From the NCBI RefSeq assembly GCF_964204645.1, contig NC_134031.1:622001-682000 (forward strand): DNA of 60,000 nt, given 5' to 3'. This document shows, piece after piece, positions 11,439 through 22,715 of the stretch. How positions within the stretch are numbered: the first letter of the stretch is position 1; the number at the start of each line of letters is the position of its first letter. The notes beneath the pieces are model-generated. The model did not search any database and had not been told where the DNA came from. It saw only the letters and a program-made list of their open reading frames with translations. A program made the position numbers and the translations under genes. Origin of the DNA: Tubulanus polymorphus (Eukaryota; Nemertea; Palaeonemertea; Tubulaniformes; Tubulanidae).

Positions 11439-14400
11439 ATGATAAGCTTGTATAAAACCGGAATCGCTAGCGCATTACCCACCTATCCCCCTTGACATAT
11501 TCTCTTAATGATCCATGTGTAGAAAATCATAAAATCTATGCGACTATGACCAGAGAAGATTAATGTAACTGATTACTGAGATAAACGACCAATACTAACA
11601 TCGAACTGAACTGAACTGAGCTGAGCTGAGCTGATACAATGAACGAACAGCATCAGTCTCCTAACTACATGTTATAAGCATTCACATATCTGAAATTGTA
11701 GTTGAATTACATAAGTATCACTTGAAATATTTCGTTTCAGGAGAAAAAAACAAATTTTTTGTGTTTCGAAATCGATTAACAAAATTCTAAATTTCAGACC
11801 CGGGAGGGAGCTGTAGTTACATGTTAAGTATTTGTTGAAATACAAACCTTTTAAGGACCTTTGAAAAATGTTCGAAAAACATAGAACGTTTCAGGCACTA
11901 GTGGGGTTTATAGTTACATACACGAGTGGGACTTCCAGTTACATACAGGGTCCACTCCTGGTTTTTTCCCCTGAATTTCCAATGCAAACCATAGCTAACA
12001 ATATTGAAAAAAAGTGTGATATTTTTCGCGAGAAATCTTTTAAGTCGATTAGAAACATTATAATCCAAAGGAACAAACAGGTGACGCCGAAATAAACAGG
12101 TGACGCCGAGTGAAACACCTGATAAGAAAAATCCTTTCTAAATTTCAAACCCGGATGAAAGAAGCGGCAGAAATTGTAACGACACGAATCGAAAATTCAA
12201 TTAGACTTTCTTCTTCAAAAGGTTGAATATTGAAGTAAAATGCAATTTTCAAATCATAGAAACCGAGAAGGGAAACTTCGTGTTTGAGTTTGGACGAAAT
12301 AAAACTTCGCTTCAGCGGACAAACCAAGGGAAGGCTGGAAATTGAATTTACGTTTCTAGAATATCATCATTGATGGCTGAGTGATGATTATAGCATTAGA
12401 GCCTGGATATGTTTTTCCTTTTTAATTATTATCAATATCATTATTATTATTATTCCGACTCACTTCTCTTTTATATATTTTTTTCCTTTCCATTTTTACT
12501 TTAGTTTTTTGGTATTATTATCGTCTTCACTTTTTAAGGTGCCATCTTTTTCACAAGCTTCGGCTTTTTGGCATCCTCGTTTTAGTATTGAAATTATCTA
12601 TAACTCAGACTTTATGTAAATTATTTTTTTCTGTATATAACGTTTCTACGTTATATGTAATTTCAATGCATTCAGGAATAAAGAATATCATATCATACCG
12701 GCCATTATACCTGACATCAATGAATGCCAGCTAATTCACAAATCTTTTTATCAGAAATCATATTGAAAAATCCTCAATTTAAGAATTAAGAATTTCAGAT
12801 TTTGATTCTGAAAAGTGCGTACCGTTCAAGTTTCCAGTTTTTTCCCCGCCTCAATAATAAAGCCTACTTAAATCGAGATATTCTATACACAGCATTGTAT
12901 TGAACGGCAGGCGTCCAAAAGAGCCGAGAACTCGAACCTCTTAAAATCCCTTGAATAAAACACCGCGGTGTACACTTCACTGACGTCTGGTCTTGCACAT
13001 GAGTTGTTTTGTGATTTTTCGAAGTACAGCGAATCCGCTTACCGGATTTCACTTCAAACCAACAGGTGTTTAGGGAAACTTGCAGCGCACAAAAGCGGAT
13101 TTTCCAAATGTGAATTATGGCCACAACATAAAAACTACTGAGAAATGTATGAAATAAGCTGTTAATATGTGAAGGAGCATCATTTATTGCGGGTTTGGTC
13201 GATTAATCGTTTTCCCATTTTCTGATCGAACTTTCAGAAAAGTCAACTCAAAATGGCTGCCAGCTGAGTTTATAGGCACAGTTTCAGATATAACCTCACT
13301 TACCCAAAGGTCTGAGGTCTGAATTCAGGATAGAAAATATGGACGACTAATTCGTTTTCCTGCGCACGTCAGCGTGTATCGGGAGGCTATTCTACCATTG
13401 ATTTATGAAGTTCTCCAAACAATTAAAGAACTACAGAAACCAGGCTGATTACAAAATTGATCAAGTAAAGCTTCATTTCCGCCAATTATATAGATATACA
13501 TATAATCAATTTTGAGTAAATCTCACATCTGCAAGCCGGAAACACGTGTTTATCCGCCTCTCTTTCATCCTACACCGGAAGTGAATCGTATTGCGAGTCG
13601 ATGCACATTCGTTTGGGAAAAGCCTATGATACAAAATGAGCCCCTGAAATATCTGAAAACTTCAGAAACAAACTATCAAAAATATATATATATATTCATT
13701 CACACTCGATTTGATCTGATTTATTCAATGAAGTGGAATATTGTCACCACACCCTGCTGGATGTACGCTCCACTGACCTTCGACAGGCGCGCTGACAAAA
13801 TAGAATTTCCGGTGTCTTATGTCATGGAATTAATGGGTTATTGATTGTCAGTGTTGAGACAATGATTTATGACGTGACCCGTGTAGCGCAAAAACCGGTA
13901 AATAAAACCGATTATACTATAGACAATAATAGCCATTGATTGTCACAGAGATTGTCATATTGTATCTATCACTATTTAGGAGGGAAACTGGTGGCAAGAT
14001 GCACGCTGTCGGGTTCACCCATGGACTCTAAAACGAACAAGAAATAGTTTTTATAGAGTCCAGTGTTGGAAGTGTTTGTATCCGTCGCTCTACGAACGTG
14101 TGTGACATCGGACACTACAGTTCCCGGTGAAGCAGTCGTCTGAACCTGAATCTAACATCAGTCATATCTTAAGTCCGTAGCCGATCTGAAGACTAATCTT
14201 GAGACTGGACCCGGAGTTCAGAATTACGTAATACGACTGTTCAAACCTGCTGCTGATAGATAGAAAATACATGTATAAATGTTTGGTGTGTATCATTTGA
14301 CAAGCAATTTCTGTGATGCGCGAAATGTTAAAGGTTATCTATCTATATCTCTCTATATATATATGTAATAGCTCAATGCTCAGAGACCAATGACAAACAC

Positions 14401-15100
14401 AATTCGAGCCCGTAATAAATACCTGTTCACGGGGATTATCATCATCGATTTCCGATCAGTTGGACAATTTCTCGAGTAGCCGTTAACCGGTCTCGGCTTG
14501 ATGAAAATTGCATCCTCGAGTAATATTCGAGAGGTTCTCTAGCCGTTTTAGTCTGTGCGCAATCCTCCCGGTTATACGCGATAAATCATCCCAGCGAGAT
14601 ATCGCACTATTTCTTAAGATTCTAATCCACCGAACTGGCGGCGTATGAATACAATATTGCACTAATTTCACCTCTAGTAGGTATTGTTGGAGCAGTAATG
14701 TGGAGTAGTTACTGACGGACGATACGAGACTCTTAATAACGGTTTTGTTTCAGTAAATCATTTGATTAAGAGGCACTTAACGACGGTAGTATTGAGTATC
14801 AGTTTCTGTGTAATGCTTTCGTCGCTTGTTTTATAGGTTGTTATAACACGTGACAATGCGACAGTACGGAATCCAATATCATTCATTGAGTACAGAGTAT
14901 TATGCGCTGCTCACCTGCCCAGATACAATCAATTAATCCTTACTTTCATTGTGTATTAATTGAAAATTCTATTTCATTACGACCCAGTTCAAGAGATGTT
15001 GGTAAAGTTTGAAGATATAAGATAAGTCAATTTCAGATGTTTTGAGTCAAATCTAAACAGACAACAACTGTAGAACTGGATCCTTGACCTTGTTCTTCAC
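11439..15100. other. Receptor intron 1, proximal part: no exon seen
   Basis: Mostly AT-rich unique sequence. Short frames (11868-12095, 12864-13124, 13512-13844, 14483-14671) lack domain features or good flanking splice sites. A duplicated AACAGGTGACGCCGA motif occurs at about 12075-12110 and a TA/CT-rich tract at about 14337-14366. Confidence 0.5.
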
Positions 15101-15104
15101 TGAA

Positions 15105-15240
15105 ACAGGCCCAGGACCCGGCTCCGCGGTGAAATAGCCCCAGGACCCGGCTCCGCGGTGAAACAGCCCCAGGACCCGGCTCCGCGGTGAAACAGCCCCA
15201 GGACCCGGCTCCGCGATGAAACAGCCCCAGGACCAAGCTC
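15105..15240. repeat. Minisatellite, 29-30 bp GGACCCGGCTCCGCGGTGAAAC unit
   Basis: Four to five copies of CCCAGGACCCGGCTCCGCGG followed by TGAAACAGC, flanked by degenerate copies. The CCAGGACC core resembles the GGACCCAGTTCCACAG family seen elsewhere in the window, so the two may be related. Confidence 0.9.
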
Positions 15241-15679
15241 CACAGTTGTCTTTGAGAACACTTAAAAATATTCGACACAATTTCTGTTTCGTTTTACCGA
15301 CATTTTAGCGATAATCAAAAAACTATCTCGTACTAATTACCGACAAAGACAGTCTTGCATCCGATACATTAGATCAGTAAATCTGATTATGGAAGGTAAA
15401 TTGCTCAGGTAAGTGGGTTGTGACATCTTCACGCTTAATTGAAGTTTGAGATGTTGAATTGAAGATCAACACGAAACGCTTCTTGTAAACGTCTCAAAGA
15501 CGAGACGCGCCGCACGCGTGGTAGTTTTTAGAAGATTAATTCAATATTTCATCAGATAAGATTTTAATAACTGCTTCGAGTCAAACTAAAAGTCTTACAC
15601 CTAATTTTCCACAATTGCGATGTAAGTTTGAAATTACTTTATTTACGATGTTTCAACTTTCGAGCACTTATTCCGACAA

Positions 15680-15830
15680 CACCGTGGGGTTGGATCCAGA
15701 AACTGGATCCATAACTGTGGAACTGATCCACAACTGTAGGGCTGGGCCCAGAACTGTAGATCTGGATTCAGAATCGTTGAACTGGACCCAGAAGTGTGGA
15801 GTTCGGTCATAGACAGTAGAACTGGTCACT
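15680..15830. repeat. GGATCCAGAACTGTGGAACTG repeat, degenerate
   Basis: Six or so loosely conserved units of about 21 bp (GGATCCAGAACTGTGGAACT), the reverse orientation of the CAGTTCCACAGTTC family found at 16436-16655, 21855-22112 and other positions. Confidence 0.75.
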
Positions 15831-16435
15831 GGGCCTTAGTGCATGGAGAATTTTAATTTTGTTTGACTGGAGGTGAATTGTTGGGTTATCCCCTCCCACT
15901 CCCCGGGTCACCAACTCCTCTCGGGAATATCTAAAGGTTATTGCCGCGGTTCACATTTATTGACTGATATTAAAAGCTCTAGAACTCGGCCAGTTTTTCA
16001 TCGAGTATTCGATTAATTCCCCGCGAAAACTCATATAAATTCACATTACATTCGCACTGATGATACTTAATGTTATTTCCACAGTAAAAACACCTGGTCG
16101 GTGATGAATACTCGAATGATCTCTGGTGGATTGATGAAATAAGCCTCCACAGTCTACTGATATTACTGCATGGCGATTAATCTACAATTTGAACTCAAAT
16201 AATATTTTGTTAAACGTCATACCGTTTCCTTCATCATCTAATTCTGGTATTGATGTACCCCCGAGAGGTTCTTCCAATTACTCTATCTTCAACTGAAGCT
16301 AGCTGGAGAAACCCAACAACTATAGGTGCCCGGAAGTGATGCACAACGTGAAATTCATAAAACAAACCCAACAATGATGCTGGTGCCCGAAGTCCCCAAT
16401 ATGTTTAACCGACCCTAACATCTCATCCAACAATT

Positions 16436-16655
16436 TTGGAACTGGATCAAGGGATTCAGATGCACCAGCGTCCAGTTCCACAGTTCTTGATCCAGTTCTA
16501 CAGTTCAGGGCCCAGTTCTACAGTTCTGGGTCCAGTTCCACAGCAGGATCCAGTTCCACAGTTCAGGACCCAGTTCCACAGCAAGATCTTGTTCCACAGT
16601 TCAGGACCCAGTTCAACAGCAGGATCCAGTTCCACAGTGTCTCGGTTAAGATTTA
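16436..16655. repeat. GGACCCAGTTCCACAGTTCA minisatellite
   Basis: About ten copies of a 19-21 bp unit near GGACCCAGTTCCACAGTTCA, about 190 bp 3' of receptor exon 1 (within intron 1). It belongs to the dispersed CAGTTCCACAG family. Open frames through it are artefacts. Confidence 0.9.
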
Positions 16656-16841
16656 ACTCCACAGATAAACAATAAATCATTCAATAATGAATTATATCTT
16701 ACAAGGGCTACAAATACCTTCTTGTTTAGAAAGTATTTCCAACAATCATCGGGGACACATTTGAGAGCGCGTTAGAAAATTAATTGCTTAAACATGCATT
16801 CATTCATTGAAACAGGTCGGTGCCAAGAAAATGTAACTCAC

Positions 16842-17269
16842 CTTTCGAGGCTCATCGCCACCAAATTCAGAATCGACGCGACGGCGGATAACATCTCGGA
16901 GAACGCCGATACTTTACACAGTACTTCACCCATAATAGAATGAGTGGTGAAATATCGTATCATCTCACACGGGACACAGATACCGAGAAATAACAAATCC
17001 GCGATCGCCAAACTCACCAGAAACAACGTCGTCACAGTTCGAGATTTCTTATCGCCCAGAATTACAAACACGACGATACCGTTTCCGATAATCCCAACTA
17101 GAAATGTTAATCCGTAGATTAGTATAGTCGGAATGAATATGGGTTCTTTAAGCCACGGTTTAGCGATGTTATCGATATCGCCATCGTAAAACACGTAGTC
17201 GTCGACTGTAGGATGAACGACGGACGTCTGACTCAAGTTAGAAATGTCGTAAGTTATTTCCTCCGACAT
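16842..17269 (-). CDS. Class A neuropeptide-type GPCR, exon 1 (N-terminus, TM1-TM3)
   Basis: First coding exon of a rhodopsin-class receptor at the plasma membrane that should couple an extracellular peptide to G proteins. It has 428 nt: 142 codons plus two bases, then donor AAAG|GTGAGT. The extracellular N-terminus has an N-glycosylation sequon (NLS, residues 10-12). TM1 is at about 44-71 (GNGIVVFV), TM2 at about 79-104 (SLAIADLLF), and the TM3 cysteine follows in EVLCKVSAF. The exon stops inside the Arg codon of MSLER|Y, the DRY-box equivalent. The start Met (17269) has an in-frame TAA shortly upstream. Exons 2-4 at 4289-4166, 2379-2162 and 1428-1269 join in matching phase, giving 310 residues; TM6, TM7 and tail are missing. 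The pattern resembles CCK-, orexin- and related peptide receptors, but I cannot name the ligand. Confidence 0.93.
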
Positions 17270-18860
17270 TCTGATGTATCCACTTAGTTTTTACGCCGCA
17301 TTCGCCGGTTTCAAATCGATATATCGGGCTTTTCAAAAGTTCTATCGATATTCGTAGGAAGTAGTTTTCGATCGTCAGATCACGAGAATTCAAGTTCGAA
17401 TCTAAATCCACGAACCGTGTTTTTTGAGTAACCGTTCGTCGGAGTCGAACATTGTCATCGTTGCGGTATTTTTACACTGCAGGTTTTAGTGGAAGTCGAT
17501 TTCGTTCGTTTTATTGACGCGTGTTTTCTCTACGAGATGCAGATATTTCACTCGCGCGCGCGCAGACGACGGAAGCGACCGTGAACTCCGATTCCGGTAA
17601 GAGATGCCGAGTTTAAATCGCGACTGTTTAATCACCAGCGAGTGATTAATTATCTCTAGACAGGTGCGCGTCGTGTCGTGACGTCACACGAATGGAAAAT
17701 GATGCAGTTAAATGGTTGTCGTAGATCACGAGATTCTGCGATGAAATGTGCCCCGTGTAGAATCATCAACCGGTGGATTATTCAATGAAATCTCCCTGCG
17801 TTCGATCATTAACGCGAGGCAAATCGCTCTGAAATGGGATCAAAAAAACATTAATGATCGGTTAGATAGAAATTGTCTCAGCTTGTCCGTGACTGCCTGA
17901 GCCGCTATGGACCCATAATCATGACTTGGGTGGCATAAAGTCTCAGTTTCTCGTAGCCCGAGACATAACATCAACTACTATATTAGCATTTTAGAATTGA
18001 CACAATTTGGAATTCATCTTCTTGTTTGTGTAACAATAACTACTATGCAAGATGAAGTTTAACTATCAAACTATAAAAGACTTACTAATTAGCTCATTGT
18101 CATTCTCTTTGCTTCTACGTCAGAATTGACCGACGACAAGAACAACTTAAGGATTTGATCTGCGTATATACACATATACAAATGCGTCACGTTCATTTAG
18201 GGAGAACATGTTGTATTTCGAAGGTCTATCCCCGAGAGAACTTCACTCACATAGTTCTATCAAATGTCACCGAAACTTGTGTGAACAAATAAAAGTGAAA
18301 GGTGAAGCGCAGTCTAAGTATCAGGGGATGAACACGGGACGAATTTGCTGCATGTAATTACACTGTTATAGCCAGTCTTGTTACATGTTAGTTGTAATAA
18401 TTTCCGCCTCATAGACTTTCAAGGAAACCACGAGTGGCGATATGTTTAAAAAACTGATTTCCCTCGGTGATAACACTTGCCTAGATGGTCGACCGTTACA
18501 TTTGAAATGCACCAATCAACGAGTGGACTACGTGACTGGAGTCACTGATTGGATCAAACAATCGTCGGTTAAGATTTGAATAAAACCAAACACCGAGACT
18601 CGAATAGAAGCAGAGACCGCGCGGGCTGCATCGAGTTTAATATTTAATACATGATTTATGAGCCAAATTAGTTCATTTTCAGTAATTATCGAGACAGGTT
18701 CATCCGACTTTCGAACCGCAGACCATCGACGCGTAACAACCAGATGCGCCCAGTTACATTCCAAACTGTACTATAATGATAAAGAATGAGACACTGCTGC
18801 CAGAAGGGAACGGGTTTAAAAAAAAAGATAATGCCATGTAAGTCAGCCTAGTTCATGAAT
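17270..18860. other. 5' flank of the receptor gene
   Basis: No coding exon recognised. It should contain the receptor's 5' UTR and promoter (reading leftward). A CpG-richer patch at about 17500-17640, with alternating CG at about 17553-17563, is a reasonable promoter candidate, but no TATA box or mapped start supports it. The rest is unique AT-rich sequence. Confidence 0.4.
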
Positions 18861-18889
18861 GAGGAAGCAAAATTGGCGCCGACCATACT

Positions 18890-18995
18890 CGTAACCCTAA
18901 TCGTAGCTCGGCCGTAACCCTAACCCTAGCAGGAATCGAACCTCCGACCTTCTGTATGCCAGCCGAACATGCTAACCACCAGACCACACACCTGT
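18890..18995 (-). mobile_element. tRNA-like repeat (SINE head), copy 1
   Basis: Read on the minus strand it gives GTGGTCTGGTGGTTAGCATG (A-box-like) and, about 30 bases on, GGAGGTTCGATTCCTGC (B-box), the layout of a tRNA-derived RNA polymerase III promoter. A clean cloverleaf is not evident and TAACCC repeats follow, so I call it a SINE fragment, not a tRNA gene. Two other tRNA-like segments (about 29075-29165 minus and 45025-45100 plus) also have a GACTGGTGACCAGTC minisatellite on the side upstream of the tRNA-like head. Confidence 0.65.
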
Positions 18996-19014
18996 GGTGA
19001 CTGACTCAGCGGGT

Positions 19015-19110
19015 TGGTAGGTTTGTGTGGTCAGTGTGGGTGACTGGTGACCGGTCAGGTGTGGGTGACTGGTGACCGGTCAGGTGTGGGTGACTGGTGA
19101 CCAGTCTAGC
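19015..19110. repeat. GTGGGTGACTGGTGACCGGTCAG minisatellite
   Basis: Three to four units of about 27-28 bp adjoining the tRNA-like segment. GACTGGTGACCGGTC is itself an imperfect palindrome. Related arrays lie at about 29185-29240 and 44670-44995, in each case beside a tRNA-like sequence. Confidence 0.85.
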
Positions 19111-20070
19111 GAGGAACAATACCCGTTACATATCATTCATTCTCTGTTTACAAAGAGAGTTTATCTTAGATAACCGCGTTAAACAAGTGAATATCAAATC
19201 ATGTATCGTGTTACACAGTGTGGTATTTCACGTACACAGAATCTTCGTGTTTTATGTTTCAATCAAAATATAATGATGTATAGTATTCACCGGTGATCTG
19301 TTTGCGGTGCACACACAACAACTACCCGCCTGATTGGAGAAAACATCCGTACAAAAAATACACGAGAAAAGAAAATGATTTGAATTTATCAATGCGCGAT
19401 GTTGCGTGCTACGAATGTTCTAGGTGTTGGATATCTCTAGGAGATGATGTGTGGTCACGGCGCGGGGTATAGGGACCGCGCTGGGTTGTGGGCAGTCACC
19501 CGCGCGAGTGGTGACCGGGTGTGTGTAAGTCAAGGGTGAGCCTCTCTCTCGCTCTCACTCTCACACTCTCTCGCTTCTAAAGCGATGATTGATCGAGTTT
19601 TCCAATGATTGAACGCCCTCTCAAGAGACTTTAGATCGAGAGACTAAACAAATTTCTCGATATTTTCTCGAAGCTGCTTATAAATCTTTTTATTTCTCTT
19701 CATTTCCAATTTATCTGTGCATTAAATAAGGGGCACCGGGTAAACAGATTGAGATGAAATTCTTTTTTTAAGCCTGGAAATCGGAAAATACCGATGACAG
19801 ATCCGTAATAATCGAAACTGATCGAAATTAAGAACAAAAATAACCTCATACATATTTTGTTACCTAACACAATTAATGCTCGCTTACCAGGGCTTGATTT
19901 GCTGCTAACTAAGTACACACGATATAATGATACCGTTGAGAGACAATCGGACCCTGGCAAGCGATGATGATGATGTTGACTAGATATGTAGCGGTAAAGG
20001 TACCGGAAGTGAAGCTGTTCCTATACCGCTACATGGCCCAAGTATAGAATACAAGGTAATAGTGCGAGGG
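19111..20070. other. Spacer between receptor and peptide genes
   Basis: Unique sequence with a short CT-rich tract (about 19540-19575). No gene or element recognised. The frame at 19700-19960 on the minus strand has no supporting features. Confidence 0.4.
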
Positions 20071-20632
20071 TGACTTGTTGACTTGATGACAGGTCAACTG
20101 GTCGACTGGCTGACTGGGTGACAGGCCAACTGGTCGACTGGATGACTGGATGACAGGTCAACTGGTCGACTGGTTGACTGGATGACTGGATGACTGGCCA
20201 ACTTGTTGACTGGATTACAGACCAACTTGTTGAATGGATGAAACAGACCAACTTGTTGACTGGATGACAGACCAACTTGTTGACTGGATGACAAACCAAC
20301 TTGTTGACTGGATTACAGACCAACTTGTTGACTGGATGACAGACCAAATTGTTGACTGGATGACAGGCCGACTGGTCGACTGGATGACAGGTCGACTGGT
20401 CGACTGTACGACTGGATTGCAGGCCAACTTGTTGACTGGAGGACAGTTCGACTGGTCGACTGGATGACAGGTCGACTGGATGACAGGTCGACTATGTCGA
20501 CTGGATGACATGATGACAGGTTGACTGGCTGACTGGATGACAGGTCGACTGGATGACAGGTCGACTGGTCGACTGGATGACAGGATGACAGGTCGACTGG
20601 TCGACTGGAGGACAGGTCGACTGGATGACCGG
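20071..20632. repeat. GACTGGATGACAGGTCGACTGGTC minisatellite, array 1
   Basis: About 560 bp of units mixing GACTGGATGACAG with GTCGACTG or CCAACTTGTT. It ends immediately upstream of peptide-gene copy 1. A smaller array of the same family (26470-26705) sits in the same place relative to copy 2. Open frames on both strands are repeat artefacts. Confidence 0.95.
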
Positions 20633-20819
20633 TTGTCCATATATCCAGTCGTATGTATTAATATAACACAGAACCAACCGTTAATTTCTGAATTAATTCA
20701 CAGAGCAAACATTAAGAAGCTACGAAAATTGTTTTTTGCTTCAATGTTTGATATCTGTCACTTAAACTGGATTCAATTTCCTGTCATCGACCCAAACTGA
20801 ACAAACTAACAATTTACAT

Positions 20820-20919
20820 TGTCATATCCAGTTACAAGCGAAGCGTTTGAAATCTTTCTATAAAATATGTCCTGAAAAGGATGACTTCACAGCTGAAATT
20901 CGCCAGTTCTCTCGAACAC
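20820..20919 (+). other. Probable 5' UTR exon of peptide gene 1
   Basis: Ends at a strong donor (CGAACAC|GTAAGT), conserved in copy 2 (ending 26994). Its upstream boundary is not determined. The frame that would continue into the coding exon is open nearby but meets a TAA at 20763-20765 here, where copy 2 has GAA. This favours untranslated sequence, with translation starting in the next exon. Confidence 0.5.
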
Positions 20920-21126
20920 GTAAGTACGCATTTTTCCATAGATTTCATTTGCTCCATTGCAAAAGACCAGAAGAGGCGCAGCACGACGGTCACGAGAAGC
21001 GTGGATTTATGTTACTGCGCCGTGTGATCTAGGCTTCAGGAACCCATAACCTATCCGACTCTGGTATCACACGTTACTAACATCGTATCATTATACTTTA
21101 TAGGTTCAAACGCTGCATTATTGACA

Positions 21127-21643
21127 ATGATTTGTAAGTTCTAATTTTTGCATTTCTAAATTGTGTCATTTTAAATTCATCATTTTCAGTTTATTATAAT
21201 TTCTCGGTTGTAGTATTGAGTGCTAGTTTCTGATCGAATAATCATTTTCAAATTTCGGTTATTGCCAATTCGTGGAAAAACTTTACTGAGAGCCTTAGTG
21301 TCAGAGGGTAATCGCTCAATCGCGACCACGGGCTCACACGAGGTATACGGAGTCCCGCGAACCGGACACTCTCCGGACCGCGGACCGGACACTCTCAGGA
21401 CTAGCCGAAGAAAGAATTAATTTCCAGTGAAATACTTAATGAATATCGATGAATCTGTATTCATATATCTCTATAGGTGAGTTGTATAGATTTGCGGTTC
21501 CACTGTGTGGAATATTTGTGTCTATTTGGGCCCTGGCTTCTGCCGAGGAAGAAAATGAAAACAAGCTGAGTGATGAGGCTTTGATGAGATCAATCCGCCG
21601 GTGCCTCAGTTCTGGTACTCAGTGCAGCGGCAACAACAGTTAA
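21127..21643 (+). CDS. Secreted single-disulfide peptide precursor, copy 1 (join 21127-21133, 21477-21643)
   Basis: A 30 nt micro-exon (21104-21133; acceptor TTTATAG, donor GTAAGT) ends with ATG ATT T. The next exon (from 21477; acceptor CTCTATAG) supplies the other two bases of that codon, giving a 57-residue protein. Residues 1-25 form a signal peptide (hydrophobic AVPLCGIFVSIWALASA). Residues 26-42 are an acidic spacer. Arg-Arg at 43-44 is a prohormone convertase site, and the C-terminal peptide is CLSSGTQCSGNNS with one possible Cys-x6-Cys ring. No amidation Gly is present. An alternative start is the ATG at 21449 without splicing, which gives a different N-terminus. A neuropeptide, hormone or venom-type peptide all fit; I recognise no known family. 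Splicing is inferred from sites shared by both copies. Confidence 0.7.
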
Positions 21644-21854
21644 ACACAACCATGTTTGAAAAATACCACAGACTTCTTTTCTTTATCTTATTTGTCTCAT
21701 TATTTCTTTCGTTAAAAGGTATAATTTTCTGTACTGTGACTAAAAATTAGAAAATACGATTTCGTTTTACTTCAAGTTTATTGTTTGTGTGATTCACTTG
21801 GAGAAACAAGTTACACCTCGAATTAAAACGTTTCTATCTGTTTCTAAAATATCA

Positions 21855-22112
21855 GGATCCAGTTCCACAGTTCAGGACCCAGTTCCACAGTTCAGGACCC
21901 AGTTCCACAGTTCAGGACCCAGTTCCACAGTTTAGGACCCAGTTCCACAGTTCAGGATCCAGTTCCACAGTTTAGGACCCAGTTCCACAGTTCAGGACCC
22001 AGTTCCACAGTTCAGGACCCAGTTCCACAGTTCAGGACCCAGTTCCACAGTTCAGGACCCAGTTCCACAGTTCAGGACCCAGTTCCACAGTTCAGGATCC
22101 AGTTCCACAGCA
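21855..22112. repeat. GGACCCAGTTCCACAGTTCA minisatellite in the 3' region of peptide gene 1
   Basis: Thirteen nearly identical 20 bp units, GGACCCAGTTCCACAGTTCA. It lies between the stop codon and the AATAAA at 22191, so it may be part of the 3' UTR. Copy 2 has only a few degenerate units at the same place (27820-27970). Confidence 0.95.
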
Positions 22113-22190
22113 CTGGGGTCACTGGGGTCACAGTTCTGAATTCGGTTTTACACTCGTTCGTTAGAATTAGTTTAAATGAGGTGAATTTAC

Positions 22191-22196
22191 AATAAA
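22191..22196 (+). promoter_or_regulatory. Candidate polyadenylation signal of peptide gene 1
   Basis: An AATAAA hexamer about 550 bp after the stop codon, in a segment conserved with copy 2, which has AATAAA at the matching position (28013-28018). The shared position supports a role in 3' end formation; a transcript end is not shown. Confidence 0.45.
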
Positions 22197-22251
22197 CGTG
22201 GAATTTGAGTACCGTAAACCTGTGGAACTGACCGCAGTTCTCAGTTTTAGA

Positions 22252-22253
<2 letters not shown>

Positions 22254-22326
<73 letters not shown>

Positions 22327-22330
22327 ATGC
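22254..22330. repeat. GCT/GAT trinucleotide repeat
   Basis: About 18 GCT triplets followed by about 7 GAT triplets, non-coding. The Ser-rich minus frame across it (22167-22499) is a repeat artefact. Confidence 0.95.
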
Positions 22331-22612
22331 CGTTGCTGAGATGAAGGCGGGATGACATAAAGCGAGTATGGACCTGTATGTGATAGTTTGGGTCAGTTAA
22401 TGGGACATGAATAGTTAGTGTAAGATGAGAGAGATTATTATCATCAATTGTTTCTACAGGAAACATAAAAACTGACTGGCACAACTTGTACACACGCAAT
22501 GCGCGATCTATTTAATTAGTAGTTTCACTACTGAACGGATATAACACAGACTAATGTTTATTCTACACGATATAAACCTCTTGAATCATCTTCTAGTTAG
22601 TGGGAGGAAAAC

Positions 22613-22715
22613 AATCCGTGTCCCGAGACACGGCGCCGTGAGTGGACCACCAAACGAATCCGTGTCCCGAGACACGGCGCCGTGAGTGGACCACCAAACG
22701 AATCCGTATCCCCAG
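22613..22715. repeat. 44 bp direct repeat with nested palindromes
   Basis: Two perfect 44 bp copies (22613-22656, 22657-22700) and the start of a third. Each contains GTGTCCCGAGACAC and CACGGCGCCGTG, two overlapping dyads that could form hairpins. Confidence 0.9.

Larger units (their letters stand above)
20635..22255 (+). repeat. Tandem duplicated unit, copy 1 (peptide gene 1)
   Basis: Sequence from CCATATATCCAGTCGTATGT onward recurs at 26712-28085 with high identity. The only large differences are small indels, a roughly 95 bp segment after the stop codon (about 21690-21770) present only here, and different repeat numbers in the 3' minisatellite. Both copies are preceded by the GACTGGATGACAGG array and contain or end in the CAGTTCCACAG array. 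Confidence 0.9.

Noticed and set aside
18890-18930. Interstitial telomere (TAACCC repeats)
   Set aside because: Only two or three imperfect units; too short to call.
18890-18995. Functional tRNA gene
   Set aside because: A- and B-box motifs are present but no clean acceptor stem or cloverleaf can be drawn, and similar segments recur beside minisatellites; better explained as SINEs.
20021-20640. Open frames on both strands with Ser/Val/Gln/Pro repeats
   Set aside because: Translation of the GACTGGATGACAGG minisatellite; no start context or domains.
21477-21643. Assignment of the Cys-x6-Cys peptide to allatostatin-C or calcitonin-type families
   Set aside because: Ring size is the same as in allatostatin C but the sequence and C-terminus differ, and the peptide is far too short and unamidated for a calcitonin-type hormone. 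Family left open.
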